A stretch of DNA of 42,518 nucleotides from Polaribacter sp. SA4-10 (GTDB taxonomy: Bacteria; Bacteroidota; Bacteroidia; Flavobacteriales; Flavobacteriaceae): NCBI GenBank assembly GCA_949519155.1, contig CATIQU010000032.1, positions 1-42,518 of the forward strand, written 5' to 3'. A program made the position numbers and the translations under genes. Below, one piece after another: positions 24,862-34,292 of this stretch. The notes beneath the pieces are model-generated. The model was not told the DNA's origin, searched no databases, and saw only the letters and a list, made by a program, of their open reading frames with translations. Within the stretch, counting starts at the first letter, position 1, and the number at the start of each line of letters is the position of its first letter.

Positions 24862-25506
24862 CTACAAACGCCCTTCAATCCAAGTTTTAAAACTGTAAAA
24901 ATTTTGTGGAGCCACTCCATGTCCAATAGGATATTCACTGTATGAATTTTCGAGCTTTAAGTCATCTAAAATAGGAGCAGCCTTTCTTGCCCAGTCTACA
25001 GGTAATACTTGGTCTACTGTACCGTGAGAAATATAATAAGAAGTCTTTATTTGCAAATCAGCAATATTATTTGGTAATAACTCTTCATTAATATAACCGC
25101 TTAGAGCAATAATATGATTGACTTTATTTGGGTGTAAAAAGCTAAAAGCATAGCTTAAAATAGCGCCTTGACTAAAACCTAGTAAAAAAGTTTTGTCAGC
25201 TTCTGTGTTGTATTTTTGTTTGATTTCGTCAATAAATGCAGCGATTTTCCCAAGCGATGTTCTTGCCTGTTCTAAATCAGAATATTTTCCATTGTTATTG
25301 TCGAAGTTAATGGCATACCATGCATGACCGCCTTGTCCCATTTCATAAGGAGCTCTTGCGCTTATAATCAGTAATTCTTCTGGTAATTCTTCCGAAAATG
25401 AAAATAAATCGTGTTCATTACTTCCGTAACCGTGCAATAAAATCAACAAAGGTGGATTTATAGAGCTCTTTTTTGGCTTCCTAACAATATATTCTAACGT
25501 GCTCAA
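24862..25506 (-). CDS. Carboxylesterase/phospholipase-type alpha/beta hydrolase
   Basis: The 214-aa cytoplasmic hydrolase belongs to the Abhydrolase_2 group. The oxyanion region is LLHGYGSNEHDL (24-35). The nucleophile is Ser112 in GFSQGA, and the triad is completed by Asp165 (GTVDQVLP) and His196 (IGHGVAP). It likely cleaves short carboxylic esters or lysophospholipids; the natural substrate is unknown. The gene starts 5 bp after the dihydroorotase-like gene, at the end of the directon that begins with the LolD-type gene. Confidence 0.93.
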   Translation of the reverse strand: MSTLEYIVRKPKKSSINPPLLILLHGYGSNEHDLFSFSEELPEELLIISARAPYEMGQGGHAWYAINFDNNNGKYSDLEQARTSLGKIAAFIDEIKQKYNTEADKTFLLGFSQGAILSYAFSFLHPNKVNHIIALSGYINEELLPNNIADLQIKTSYYISHGTVDQVLPVDWARKAAPILDDLKLENSYSEYPIGHGVAPQNFYSFKTWIEGRL

Positions 25507-25511
25507 AATGA

Positions 25512-26771
25512 TTATTGGTTCAAGATTAATTGGTTATTTGCAAAAACCCCATAGGCTTTACCTTTGAGTTTTTTGTCAATAAAAATACTGTTTTTAGACG
25601 TTGATAAAATATCAGCGATAGAGAAGGTGTGGTTTCCTTCTGGGTTGAAAAGCGTGATATCGGCTTGACTTCCTTCTGCTATTTTAGGGACAGTAATATC
25701 AAATCGTTTTCTTGGGTTGTATGTAATTGCTTCTATAAAATCTGTTGTTTCCAAAACCGAATTAACAGCGCCAAACATACTTTCTAGGCCAATAGTACCG
25801 TCTTTAGCTTCACTAAATTCCACCTTTTTATTTTCAATATCTATCGGGTTATGGTCCGAAGTAATAATGTCAATGACACCAGAAGTTACCCCTTTTATCA
25901 ATGCTTTAGTGTCTTCATTCGTTCGTAGCGGCGGATTTACTTTGTATCTACTATCAAAGTCAGGCAATTCATCATCTGTTAAAACTAAATGATGTGCTGC
26001 AACGCTACAAGTAATGTCTAGCCCTTTCTTTTTAGCTTCTTTAATAAGTAAGACCGATTTCTTAGTTGAAATTGTAGGAATGTGTAGTTTTCCTCCAGTA
26101 TATTCTAATAAAAATAAATCGCGGGCAATTTGAAGGTGTTCAGCCAAAGCGGGAATTCCTTTTAAACCTAATTTAGTGCTATTGACTCCTTCATTGACAA
26201 TTCCTTTCCCAGCGATCGAATTGTTTTTTGGAAAGCTAAAAATGAGTCCGTCAAAATTTTGTGCGTACTGTAAGGCTACTTTTAGTAAGTTGTCGTTAGC
26301 AATTGGCTTGTTGTAATCCGCAAAAGCGACGGCACCAAACTGTTTCATGTCATACAGTTCTGCCATGTCAATCCCTTTACTACCTTGTGTTAAAGCACCA
26401 ATAGGGTAAAGTGTTGTTGCTGCGTTTACAGACTTGTTAATTAAGAATTCAACCGCAGATTTATTGTCAATTACAGGACTTGTATTAGCGTTTATGGCAA
26501 TGGCTGTGAATCCGCTTTTTGCGGCAACATTCAATCCATTTTTGATCGTTTCTCGTTCTTCAAAGCCAGGTTCACCAAAAGAAACACTGGTGTCAAACCA
26601 GCCGATGGAAACATGTAAGTTTTTTAAAGCGACAACAGTATCTTTATTGTTGTGAGTGATCTTATCTGCGATTTTAGCGATTTCCCCATCAATAATTAAA
26701 ATGTCTTTTTGTTGCTGATGGTAAGCACTTGAGGAATCAATAATCGTTGCCGATTTTAGAAGTGTATTCAT
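25512..26771 (-). CDS. Dihydroorotase-like amidohydrolase lacking the HxH metal motif
   Basis: 419 aa from the ATG at 26771, which overlaps the BatA-domain gene stop as ATGA; an upstream start at 26849 would lie inside that gene. The fold and order of blocks fit class I dihydroorotase: EPGFEERETI (67-76), AEHLQIARDLFL, KLHIPTIST, AAHHLVLTDDEL, KVNPPLRTNEDT, TSDHNPID and a C-terminal ADITLFNPEGNH. The usual DMHVHLREPG is replaced by DTSVSFGEPG (60-69): both metal-binding His are Ser (S62, S64) and the substrate Arg is Gly (G66). Later His/Asp sites remain in part. It is probably a non-catalytic paralogue, like the inactive PyrC-type partners of aspartate transcarbamylase, or has a changed reaction. 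Confidence 0.88.
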   Translation of the reverse strand: MNTLLKSATIIDSSSAYHQQQKDILIIDGEIAKIADKITHNNKDTVVALKNLHVSIGWFDTSVSFGEPGFEERETIKNGLNVAAKSGFTAIAINANTSPVIDNKSAVEFLINKSVNAATTLYPIGALTQGSKGIDMAELYDMKQFGAVAFADYNKPIANDNLLKVALQYAQNFDGLIFSFPKNNSIAGKGIVNEGVNSTKLGLKGIPALAEHLQIARDLFLLEYTGGKLHIPTISTKKSVLLIKEAKKKGLDITCSVAAHHLVLTDDELPDFDSRYKVNPPLRTNEDTKALIKGVTSGVIDIITSDHNPIDIENKKVEFSEAKDGTIGLESMFGAVNSVLETTDFIEAITYNPRKRFDITVPKIAEGSQADITLFNPEGNHTFSIADILSTSKNSIFIDKKLKGKAYGVFANNQLILNQ

Positions 26772-28717
26772 GATTTGAAGAATTTTAAAATCAAAATTTC
26801 TAACAGCAAAGATACAATTGCTAATGCTAAAAACCATTTCCAAAGCCAATGAACTTCATTTTTTTCATTAATTTCTTTGAAGTGTTCTTTAATGGAATTT
26901 GAAGTCGAAATATTTTTATTGTTTTTCGAAAGTCTGTCCGTATTTAAAAAAAACAAACTACTCTCTTCTTTCGGATTGTTATATGCAATGGCTCTTAAAG
27001 TGTCTTTTTTCTTTGTAATGTAATAGAAATTAGCTATTTGTGGTTGTTCTAGGGTTGTTAGTGTTACTTTGTTTTGAGAGAATTGCTGCCGTGGGATAAA
27101 GGCGTTTTCTATACTTTTAACTGATAGAATTTCATCTTTATACAATAGGGTTTTTACATCAATTTTATTTTCTGTGCCAAGAGAATAATACAATTCTGAA
27201 GGTTGCAAACTCAATTGTCCAAAATTGTAAAAAACAGGAACAACCAACGGAGAATTTATGAAATTGCTGTTTTCTGAGTCCAAAGCGGCAGCAATCCAAT
27301 ATAGATTTCCATTATTGGTTGTTACCTTTTTAATAAAACCTTCATTATTTTCATAAGAGATAAGATTGCTGCTATTTACAAATGAAGTAGGGAAGTGGTG
27401 CTGAGAATTTGGATATTGAAAATTCTGAACTTGCTTGTAAAAAACACGCTTAAAAAAGGGATGGTTAAAATTGATATCGGTAATTTTTAGAAGCTTTTGT
27501 ATTTTCTTATCGATACGACCTATTGCTATTTTTTTGAAAAAAGAAACATAAGAATCAAGTGCTAAATTAGTACTCGGAATGATGACGATACTTCCTCCTT
27601 TTTTAGAGAATTCTATCAAACTACTTTGTATAGAAGGAGTGATGTTTTTGATCTCATTTAAAATAATAAGTTGTTGCTTTTCAATTGTATTAAAATTTAT
27701 TATTTCAGGAGCGAAATGTGTATAGTTAAAAGCGTTTTTTGTATAAATTTTTGAAAGAAAATTAGCTTGTTTTCCAATCGATAAAACATTGATTTTTTCA
27801 TTTGAATTTAATGTAAAATTAAACGAGTTGTCAAATGTAAAAGTATCGTTAAGAGTAACTTGTATTTTTCCTAGAAATTGTGTTCCTTTATCAATGTTAA
27901 AATCGATTGTAGTAGTTCCGTTTTTTTCAACAGAAAATGTTTGTTTACTAATGAGTTTCTGATCGTTGTACAGCGTAATTGGTATGTTGAATTTCTTAAT
28001 ACCTTGATTTTTAATGACTGCTTTTAAACCTGTTTTCCCCATTGTTGTACTTGAAACAAAAACACTGTCTATGTATAAATTATTTTGTGTGCTTGCTTTT
28101 AGTTTTATAATTGAAATAGGATGTGTTACATTTGTAAATTCATTTTCATAATTATTCTGAAAATCAGATATTAATATTTTTTTATATGAAGTGTTACTTT
28201 TATTTGATTGAAGCTTTTTTATTTTGAGTAAAACGGTGCTAATTGCTACTTTTTTAGCAGTTGTTTTTACTTTTTGTAAAATATTTTTTAATTCAGACTT
28301 TGAAATATTTGTGTAATAATCTGAATTAGTTTGTAAAGTATAGTTGTTTTTGTCAGAAGTATTTTCAATGATTTCTTGTATTGCTACTTTTAATAAATCA
28401 CCATTTCCACTTTTTGATCCTAAGCTCAATGATGTATCTAAATAGATAAAGTACTCTTGTTTTTCGTTCTCTTGTTTTTCGCTAATATAGGGTTGTGAGA
28501 ATGCAAAAAGTATCGCTAAAAACAACAACATTCTTATGCTTAGTAATAGCCACTTTTTAATGCGTGAGTTCTTGCGATTTTGCTGAACTATTTTTTGTAA
28601 AAAAGCAACGTTGGTAAAAGATACTTTTGTGAATTTTTGTAAATGAAATAAGTGCACCAAAATCGGAATGATTAGGAGAACTAAAAAGTATAAAATTTCA
28701 GGATTTTTAAATTGCAT
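26768..28717 (-). CDS. BatA-domain membrane protein with vWA-like motif
   Basis: The 649-aa protein opens with the aerotolerance-regulator N-terminal (BatA) domain: two membrane helices (about 8-25 and 55-75) around VHLFHLQKFTKVSFTNVAFL. A periplasmic vWA-like part follows with a MIDAS-type DTSLS motif (D94, S96, S98), then beta-rich domains and a final membrane helix (about 630-646, LWKWFLALAIVSLLLEI). Proteins of this type are widespread in Bacteroidetes but lack a proven role; the Bat name comes from Bacteroides aerotolerance. The stop overlaps the next gene's ATG by 4 bp (ATGA), linking it to the dihydroorotase-like gene. Confidence 0.9.
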   Translation of the reverse strand: MQFKNPEILYFLVLLIIPILVHLFHLQKFTKVSFTNVAFLQKIVQQNRKNSRIKKWLLLSIRMLLFLAILFAFSQPYISEKQENEKQEYFIYLDTSLSLGSKSGNGDLLKVAIQEIIENTSDKNNYTLQTNSDYYTNISKSELKNILQKVKTTAKKVAISTVLLKIKKLQSNKSNTSYKKILISDFQNNYENEFTNVTHPISIIKLKASTQNNLYIDSVFVSSTTMGKTGLKAVIKNQGIKKFNIPITLYNDQKLISKQTFSVEKNGTTTIDFNIDKGTQFLGKIQVTLNDTFTFDNSFNFTLNSNEKINVLSIGKQANFLSKIYTKNAFNYTHFAPEIINFNTIEKQQLIILNEIKNITPSIQSSLIEFSKKGGSIVIIPSTNLALDSYVSFFKKIAIGRIDKKIQKLLKITDINFNHPFFKRVFYKQVQNFQYPNSQHHFPTSFVNSSNLISYENNEGFIKKVTTNNGNLYWIAAALDSENSNFINSPLVVPVFYNFGQLSLQPSELYYSLGTENKIDVKTLLYKDEILSVKSIENAFIPRQQFSQNKVTLTTLEQPQIANFYYITKKKDTLRAIAYNNPKEESSLFFLNTDRLSKNNKNISTSNSIKEHFKEINEKNEVHWLWKWFLALAIVSLLLEILILKFFKS

Positions 28718-28794
28718 TGATCGTTTTATCTTGCGCTTTCATCTCTCTAAATTAAGGTAAATTAAAGGATAAAAAAATCGTTGTTAACTTCTAT

Positions 28795-29559
28795 TTAAAA
28801 CTTTTCAAAAACGCCCAAACCAAACAATGCAAAATCATATTTTACAGGATCTTTTTCGTCTAGTAATCGTAATTTTTTATCTAATTCTGAAACCGCTTTC
28901 CAATCATTTTGTTTTCTTAAAAGGAGTTCTAATTTTCTAGCAACATTACCTGAATGTATATCTAAAGGACAAGATAAATTTGCTGCAGTATGCGTTTTCC
29001 AAAGACCAAAATCTACACCAGGCTTGGCATCTCTAACCATCCATCGTAAAAACATATTGATTCTTTTTGCAGCAGAATTTTTAAGTGGATCTGAAATGTG
29101 TTTTTGTGTTCTTTGCGGATGTGCTATTTCAAAAAAAATATTTTTGAAATGGTGTATTGTTGTTTGATAGGTGTTGGTTTTGTCTTTAATTTCCAATGCT
29201 TTTTCAAGACCTCCATGGTTTTTGTAAATATGTTGTAACGAGCGTGTAAATTGTTGTAAGTCAATACTATTAAAGGTCCTGTGTACAAAGCCTTCTAAAC
29301 ATTTCAAGTCTTTTTTTTCGTGATTTAAGATGAAGTCATGGGGCGAATTGTCTAATAACTCCATCATTTTTGATGCGTTTCTAATAATCATTGTTCGATT
29401 ACCCCAAGAGATAATTGAAGTTAAAAAAGCCGCAATTTCAATGTCTTCTTTTTGTGAAAATAGATGTGGAATTTGTATTGGGTCTGATGTTATGAATTTT
29501 GGATTTTCATAGAAAAGTACCTTTTCATCTAAGAATTCTTTTAAATCATTAATTTCCAT
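28795..29559 (-). CDS. TIGR02757 (DUF2400) family protein
   Basis: The 254-aa protein matches TIGR02757: SDPIQIPHLFSQKEDIEIAAF near the start, ISWGNRTMIIRNASKMMELLD, HRTFNSIDLQQF, and RMNMFLRWMVRD followed by DFGLW and CPLDIHSGNVARKL. The core resembles a helix-hairpin-helix DNA-glycosylase-like fold, but no activity is established. It starts 6 bp downstream of the LolD-type gene, in the same directon. Confidence 0.92.
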   Translation of the reverse strand: MEINDLKEFLDEKVLFYENPKFITSDPIQIPHLFSQKEDIEIAAFLTSIISWGNRTMIIRNASKMMELLDNSPHDFILNHEKKDLKCLEGFVHRTFNSIDLQQFTRSLQHIYKNHGGLEKALEIKDKTNTYQTTIHHFKNIFFEIAHPQRTQKHISDPLKNSAAKRINMFLRWMVRDAKPGVDFGLWKTHTAANLSCPLDIHSGNVARKLELLLRKQNDWKAVSELDKKLRLLDEKDPVKYDFALFGLGVFEKF

Positions 29560-29565
29560 GAATTT

Positions 29566-30225
29566 CTAAATAATTTTACCATCTTTCATGACTAGTTTTC
29601 TATCAGCCATTTTAGCAAGTTCTTCATTGTGAGTAACTAATACAAAAGTTTGTCCAAATTTATCACGAAGTTGAAAGAATAATTCATGTAAGTTTTTTGC
29701 AGATTCACTGTCTAAATTCCCGCTGGGTTCATCCGCCAATATTACAGAAGGATTGTTTATCAAAGCCCTTGCAACAGCTACACGTTGTTGCTCTCCGCCA
29801 GAAAGTTCGTTTGGTTTGTGTTCTAGGCGATGTGATAAGCCAAGAAAATCTAAAATTTCTTTCGCTTTTATTATTGTTTCTTGTTTTGACTTATTTCCAA
29901 TAAAGGCAGGGATACAGACGTTTTCTAATGCCGTAAATTCTGGCAATAATTGATGAAATTGAAAGATAAAACCAATGTGCTCGTTCCTAAATGAAGAGAC
30001 TTCTTTGTCTGAAAGATTTTTTAATGAAATTCCATTCAAAGACAATTCAAAACCTTTTCCTTTCAATGGGGTGTCTAAGGTTCCTATAATCTGTAGTAAT
30101 GTTGTTTTTCCTGCACCAGAAGGCCCAACAATAGCAACAATTTCACCTTTTTTTATGTGAAAATCAACTCCTTTTAACACTTCTACTTCCCCATAATATT
30201 TATGGATATTTTTTGCAATAATCAT
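29566..30225 (-). CDS. lolD: LolD/MacB-type ABC transporter ATP-binding protein
   Basis: 219 aa from the ATG at 30225; an upstream start at 30285 would add a hydrophobic extension overlapping the terminator of the preceding gene. Walker A is GPSGAGKT (34-41), with Q-loop [16 protein letters not shown], signature LSGGEQQR, Walker [13 protein letters not shown] and switch His in LVTHN. This matches the LolD group, which powers release of lipoproteins from the inner membrane, or MacB-type export. The partner permease is not adjacent, a common situation in Bacteroidetes. It is the first gene of the lolD-TIGR02757-batA-dihydroorotase-esterase run. Confidence 0.92.
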   Translation of the reverse strand: MIIAKNIHKYYGEVEVLKGVDFHIKKGEIVAIVGPSGAGKTTLLQIIGTLDTPLKGKGFELSLNGISLKNLSDKEVSSFRNEHIGFIFQFHQLLPEFTALENVCIPAFIGNKSKQETIIKAKEILDFLGLSHRLEHKPNELSGGEQQRVAVARALINNPSVILADEPSGNLDSESAKNLHELFFQLRDKFGQTFVLVTHNEELAKMADRKLVMKDGKII

Positions 30226-30253
30226 AGTTTTAAATCTGAGTAACGAAAGTATT

Positions 30254-30287
30254 AAAAAAAAACTGGATACACTTTTTAAGTGCATCC
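30254..30287 (-). terminator. Terminator after the DUF5916 pseudogene
   Basis: GGATACACTT (30265-30274) and AAGTGCATCC (30278-30287) form a 10-bp stem with one G-T pair. On the minus strand it is followed by about nine T (30262-30254). It marks the former 3' end of the DUF5916 transcript and isolates the LolD gene. Confidence 0.85.
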
Positions 30288-30296
30288 AATTTCAAT

Positions 30297-32790
30297 TTAT
30301 GAAGACACGTGTAGTAATTTTTCGATCTTATTATAGTCGATAAAATATACAAACCTCATAGAGAAAGTATGTTTTTGGGATTGTTCAAATAAGTTATTTA
30401 AATTTTTGAAGAAATTCTTGTTAGCGTTGGTGTCATTATTGAAAATTGAATTCCTATAATAAGCAATTAGCTGACTCCCAGGAACGAATTGCCAAATATA
30501 ATTTATGTCTAAGTTCCAGTTATTATAACTTACATTTTCCTTCGTATAGTTAGTGTTTGAATCTAATTGACCGAACTGCATTTAGGTTGTAAAAATCAGA
30601 ATAACTAACAGCCCCCTAATAATGTCTAAAGCTTAGTGATAGTGAAGAATTTGTACTAAAACTATATTTTCCATAAACCGTGTTTGTGTAATTTTTTCGA
30701 TCCCTTATTCCAAAAACAATATTGTTGTCCACTTTGTCAACATAGCCTTGATCGTCTTTGGTTTTATTAAAATTAAGGCGATACCTTAATGAAAATTGAT
30801 TATTAAATCGATATCGAGGTGCAATGCTAAAGCCATAACCGATTTTTGGGTTGTTAGAAAATGTAGTATGGTAACCGTTCGCGTCTAACTGAAATAGTTT
30901 TTGAGAATTGGTAGAAATCCACCCATTTACTTTCAACCTTTGTGGTTGTAAAAAATAAACGCCACTTGTTGTGCCTTGCCTTGGTTCAAAAAAAATCTTT
31001 ATTTTCGGATCCATAATTTAAATTTGAGCCAAAAGAAAAACGTTTTTTCGTTTGTGCGCTAAAATTTAACCCGGCATTATTGCCGGTATAGATTCAAGAA
31101 TAATGTTGAAAACGAGCTTGATTATAAAAGCCGAAACGATATCTATTAAAATTTTTAGTCGGTTGTAAAGTTCTCCAACCAACATTCCCATAAATAGATT
31201 GTTGGTTGTTTGAAAATAAGATACCTAAATCATTGGGATTGAAATCTTTGTTTTCAAGGTTATAGCCTACTTCCCAATTCCAGTGTCCGGCATTGTAGTC
31301 AAAACTATTGTCAAAAGTATACCCTGTGCTTGGATTGTTTATATCATCAGAAATGTTGCTCATTTTAAAGGAATCATCTGCTTTGTACTTGCTGTTTTTT
31401 GTTTTCAGATGCCATGTTAATGCAGTTACATTCGCATCTCTAAATCGCCCATCACGAGTAACATTGGTGTTTATCAATGCAATGCTAGAATTTTGGCTGA
31501 ACTGTTGGTCTAGTAATAAAATATTATAGTTTGAAAATGGATTTATTATGGTTTCGTAGTTGCTTTTTACTGCAATCGTATCTTGGCCAACAATGGTCTG
31601 TGTAGTTCTTTCTATTTTTGAAGTTGTTTTTTCTGTAATGGCATTAAAAAAACCAATTCCCAGTCCTTTTTTAGTTCTTCCATATATTTTTATAGCATTC
31701 AGCATAGTTACTTTTGCTGGTGCATTAACCAATTCATCATTTACTTTTACGCCTCCTTGAAACTCCTCATCATTTTTTCGCTCGTTAGAAAATTGATCAA
31801 TTGGTGCACTTCCAATTCTTCTTGAATAAAAGAGTCTTCCTTTGTTAAATAGTTCTGTTCCTTCAGTAAAAAATTGTCGTTGCTCTGTATATAGCTGTTC
31901 AAAGGGGCTTAGATTTAAAACAACATCATCAAAGCCAACTTGGCTAAAATCGGGTATTAAAGTAGCATCCAACGTAAAGTTTTCTGTTAAGCCATATTTA
32001 ATATCCCTGCCAGCACTCCAGTCAAAATCCGTGTTCCCCTCAAAAATAGTTGTTGTTGTGGAAGCATAAGGATATAGGTTTAACCTTGTAGGAGGTTTTA
32101 TGTTTTCAAAACCCTCAATTAATCCGTCATATTGTGTCCATCTTCCAACAGCATTGTCAATAAATGTCCAAGTATGTTGTTCATTTAATTTTTCTAATCT
32201 TCTATGAAAATAAAACCCCAGGATTGCACCGGACTATTTGCAAAACGAATTGCTCGATATGGTATTTCCATTTCTACTTGCCATCCGATTGCTGTGATTT
32301 TTGCCGCACTTTTCCAAACGGCACTCCAATTAAAATCCTCATTACCATTCGAAACTTTAGAATCTGCTTGGTTACCAGTACTCTGAACTGCAAATTCAAA
32401 TGGGTTTTGGCCGTCATCATTTGGGTTGATTGTTACCAAGAAAAAGTCTGCCTGACTAAAGTTATCTCTAACTGCAAATTCTTGTGGAATGTTTGCAGCA
32501 TCGGGATCGAGCATTGTTGCCGAAATATAAATGGCATCATCATCGTAAATAACTTTCACCGTTGTCTGATATTCTGCTGCAACTGTTTTCCCGTTATCAG
32601 GTCTAAAAGTTACAAAATCAGAGATCAATTCTGCATTTCTCCACGCGTCATCATTTAAGACACCGTCAATAATAGGGGGTTTTTCAATTCTTGTTGTTTC
32701 AATTGTTTTTCTTTTTTGTTCCGTTTCTTGTGCGGTAATCGTTCGTGCAAAAGTAATTGCAAGTAATAGTAGAGCGGTTTTTTTTAGCAT
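30297..32790 (-). pseudogene. DUF5916 (CBM9-like N-terminus, outer-membrane beta-barrel) gene, multiply broken
   Basis: The collinear product would be about 830 aa. It has a signal peptide (MLKKTALLLLAITFARTITA, ATG at 32790), a CBM9-like domain (PIIDGVLNDDAW ... FEFAVQSTGNQAD), then the DUF5916 barrel (IPDFSQVGFDDVVLNLSPFE, GKRLFYSRR-like block, repeated beta strands) to the end near 30297. Lesions seen, in order: (a) 1-nt loss in 32212-32219 after VQSWGF, with FYFHRRLEKLNEQHTW in the next frame; (b) TGA at 31094-31096 in HYS-stop-IYTGNNAG, where Trp is usual; (c) one extra base in a run of eight at 30988-30995; (d) TAG at 30616-30618 in FRHY-stop-GAVSYSDF, again an expected Trp; (e) a frameshift near 30580. 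The reading order is otherwise preserved. Confidence 0.92.
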
Positions 32791-32952
32791 TTTTCTTTTT
32801 AATAAGAGCATATTAATAACTAACAAGACTGTATAAAGTTGTTTGAGTTACACAGCAAGCTGTTAAATAAATCTTAAAAGTTTTAATAAAAAAAAACGAA
32901 TAGTTTCCGTCTTTTTTTTTAAAAACTATGCAGCAATTTACTTCTGAATGTG

Positions 32953-32960
32953 TATTTTTG
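32953..32960 (+). promoter_or_regulatory. -7 box of the sucC promoter
   Basis: TATTTTTG matches TAnnTTTG and lies 24 bp before the sucC ATG at 32985. Confidence 0.55.
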
Positions 32961-32984
32961 TGCCCGTTATAAACATTTCATAGC

Positions 32985-34181
32985 ATGAACTTACACGAAT
33001 ATCAAGGAAAACAAATATTGAATAGTTTTGGAGTTAGAATTCAAAGGGGAATTGTAGCAAGCACTCCTGCAGAAGCAGTTGAAGCAGCCAAAAAATTAAC
33101 AGAAGAAACCGGAACAGGTTGGCACGTTGTAAAAGCACAAGTTCACGCAGGTGGTCGTGGTAAAGGTGGAGGTGTTAAATTGGCTAAAAATTTAGATGAA
33201 GTAAAAAGTATTTCGGATGATATTTTAGGAATGATGTTAATCACACCTCAAACATCAGCAGAAGGAAAATTGGTAAATCAAGTTTTAATTTGCGAGGACG
33301 TTTATTATCCTGGTGAATCAGAAACAGAAGAATATTATATTTCAGTTCTTTTAAATAGAGCTACTGGTAAAAACATGATTATGTATTCTACAGAAGGTGG
33401 GATGGATATTGAAACGGTTGCCGAAGAAACGCCACATTTAATTTTTACTGAAGAAGTAGACCCTTTATTAGGTTTAATGCCTTTTCAAGCAAGAAAAGTT
33501 GCTTTTAATTTAGGCTTATCGGGAGTAGCCTTTAAAGAGATGACAAAATTTGTTTCTGCGTTATATACAGCATACATCAAGTCAGATTCTGCAATGTTTG
33601 AAATTAACCCCGTGTTAAAAACTTCAGACAGTAAAATAATGGCAGTAGATGCAAAGGTAACTTTAGATGAAAATGCTTTGTATCGTCATAAAGATTATGC
33701 AGCAATGCGTGATTTACGTGAAGAAAACCCGATTGAAGTTGAAGCAAAAGCAGCAGGTTTAAACTATGTAGATTTAGACGGAAACGTTGGGTGTATGGTA
33801 AACGGAGCCGGTTTGGCAATGGGAACGATGGATTTAATTAAAGAGTCTGGTGGTGAGCCAGCAAATTTTTTAGATGTAGGTGGTACTGCAGATGCACAAA
33901 GAGTAGAAACTGCTTTTGGGATCATTTTAAAAGATCCAAATGTAAAAGCAATTTTAGTAAACATTTTTGGAGGTATTGTTCGTTGTGACAGAGTCGCACA
34001 AGGGGTAGTAGATGCTTACAAGAGTATGGGAGATAAAATTACAGTGCCAATCATTTGTCGTTTACAAGGAACAAACGCAAAAGAAGCAAAACAACTAATT
34101 GACAATTCTGGAATGGAAATTATTTCTGCAACAGAATTTCAAGAAGCTGCAGATAAAGTTCAAGAAGTTTTAGAAGCGTAG
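32985..34181 (+). CDS. sucC: Succinyl-CoA synthetase (ADP-forming) beta subunit
   Basis: The 398-aa protein is the ATP-grasp subunit of succinyl-CoA ligase in the TCA cycle, making ATP from succinyl-CoA. It starts with the family signature MNLHEYQGKQIL. ATP-grasp blocks KAQVHAGGRGKGGGVKLA (45-62), EINPV and VNIFGGIVRCDRVAQG are present. Length is normal. The alpha subunit gene sucD is not next to it; sucC has its own promoter box and a strong terminator. Confidence 0.98.
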   Translation: MNLHEYQGKQILNSFGVRIQRGIVASTPAEAVEAAKKLTEETGTGWHVVKAQVHAGGRGKGGGVKLAKNLDEVKSISDDILGMMLITPQTSAEGKLVNQVLICEDVYYPGESETEEYYISVLLNRATGKNMIMYSTEGGMDIETVAEETPHLIFTEEVDPLLGLMPFQARKVAFNLGLSGVAFKEMTKFVSALYTAYIKSDSAMFEINPVLKTSDSKIMAVDAKVTLDENALYRHKDYAAMRDLREENPIEVEAKAAGLNYVDLDGNVGCMVNGAGLAMGTMDLIKESGGEPANFLDVGGTADAQRVETAFGIILKDPNVKAILVNIFGGIVRCDRVAQGVVDAYKSMGDKITVPIICRLQGTNAKEAKQLIDNSGMEIISATEFQEAADKVQEVLEA

Positions 34182-34208
34182 GTTTCTTTAAAATAAATGT
34201 TATTAAAA

Positions 34209-34237
34209 ATGCCTCATGAAAATGAGGCATTTTTTTG
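34209..34237 (+). terminator. Rho-independent terminator of sucC
   Basis: A perfect 8-bp stem, ATGCCTCA (34209-34216) with TGAGGCAT (34223-34230), is followed by seven T. The A-rich left flank could let it also act on the minus strand. Confidence 0.88.
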
Positions 34238-34292
34238 TTGAAATAATTTTAAATATAAGTTTTTTAAAAAATAAGAATTCAAGACTTTTATA

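Noticed and set aside
26772..26849. N-terminal extension of the dihydroorotase-like protein
   Set aside because: It lies in the overlapping BatA-domain gene; the ATGA overlap at 26768-26771 gives the natural start.
32164..32658. 164-aa frame on the + strand
   Set aside because: It is antisense to the DUF5916 pseudogene, and its Cys-rich composition is an artefact of that.
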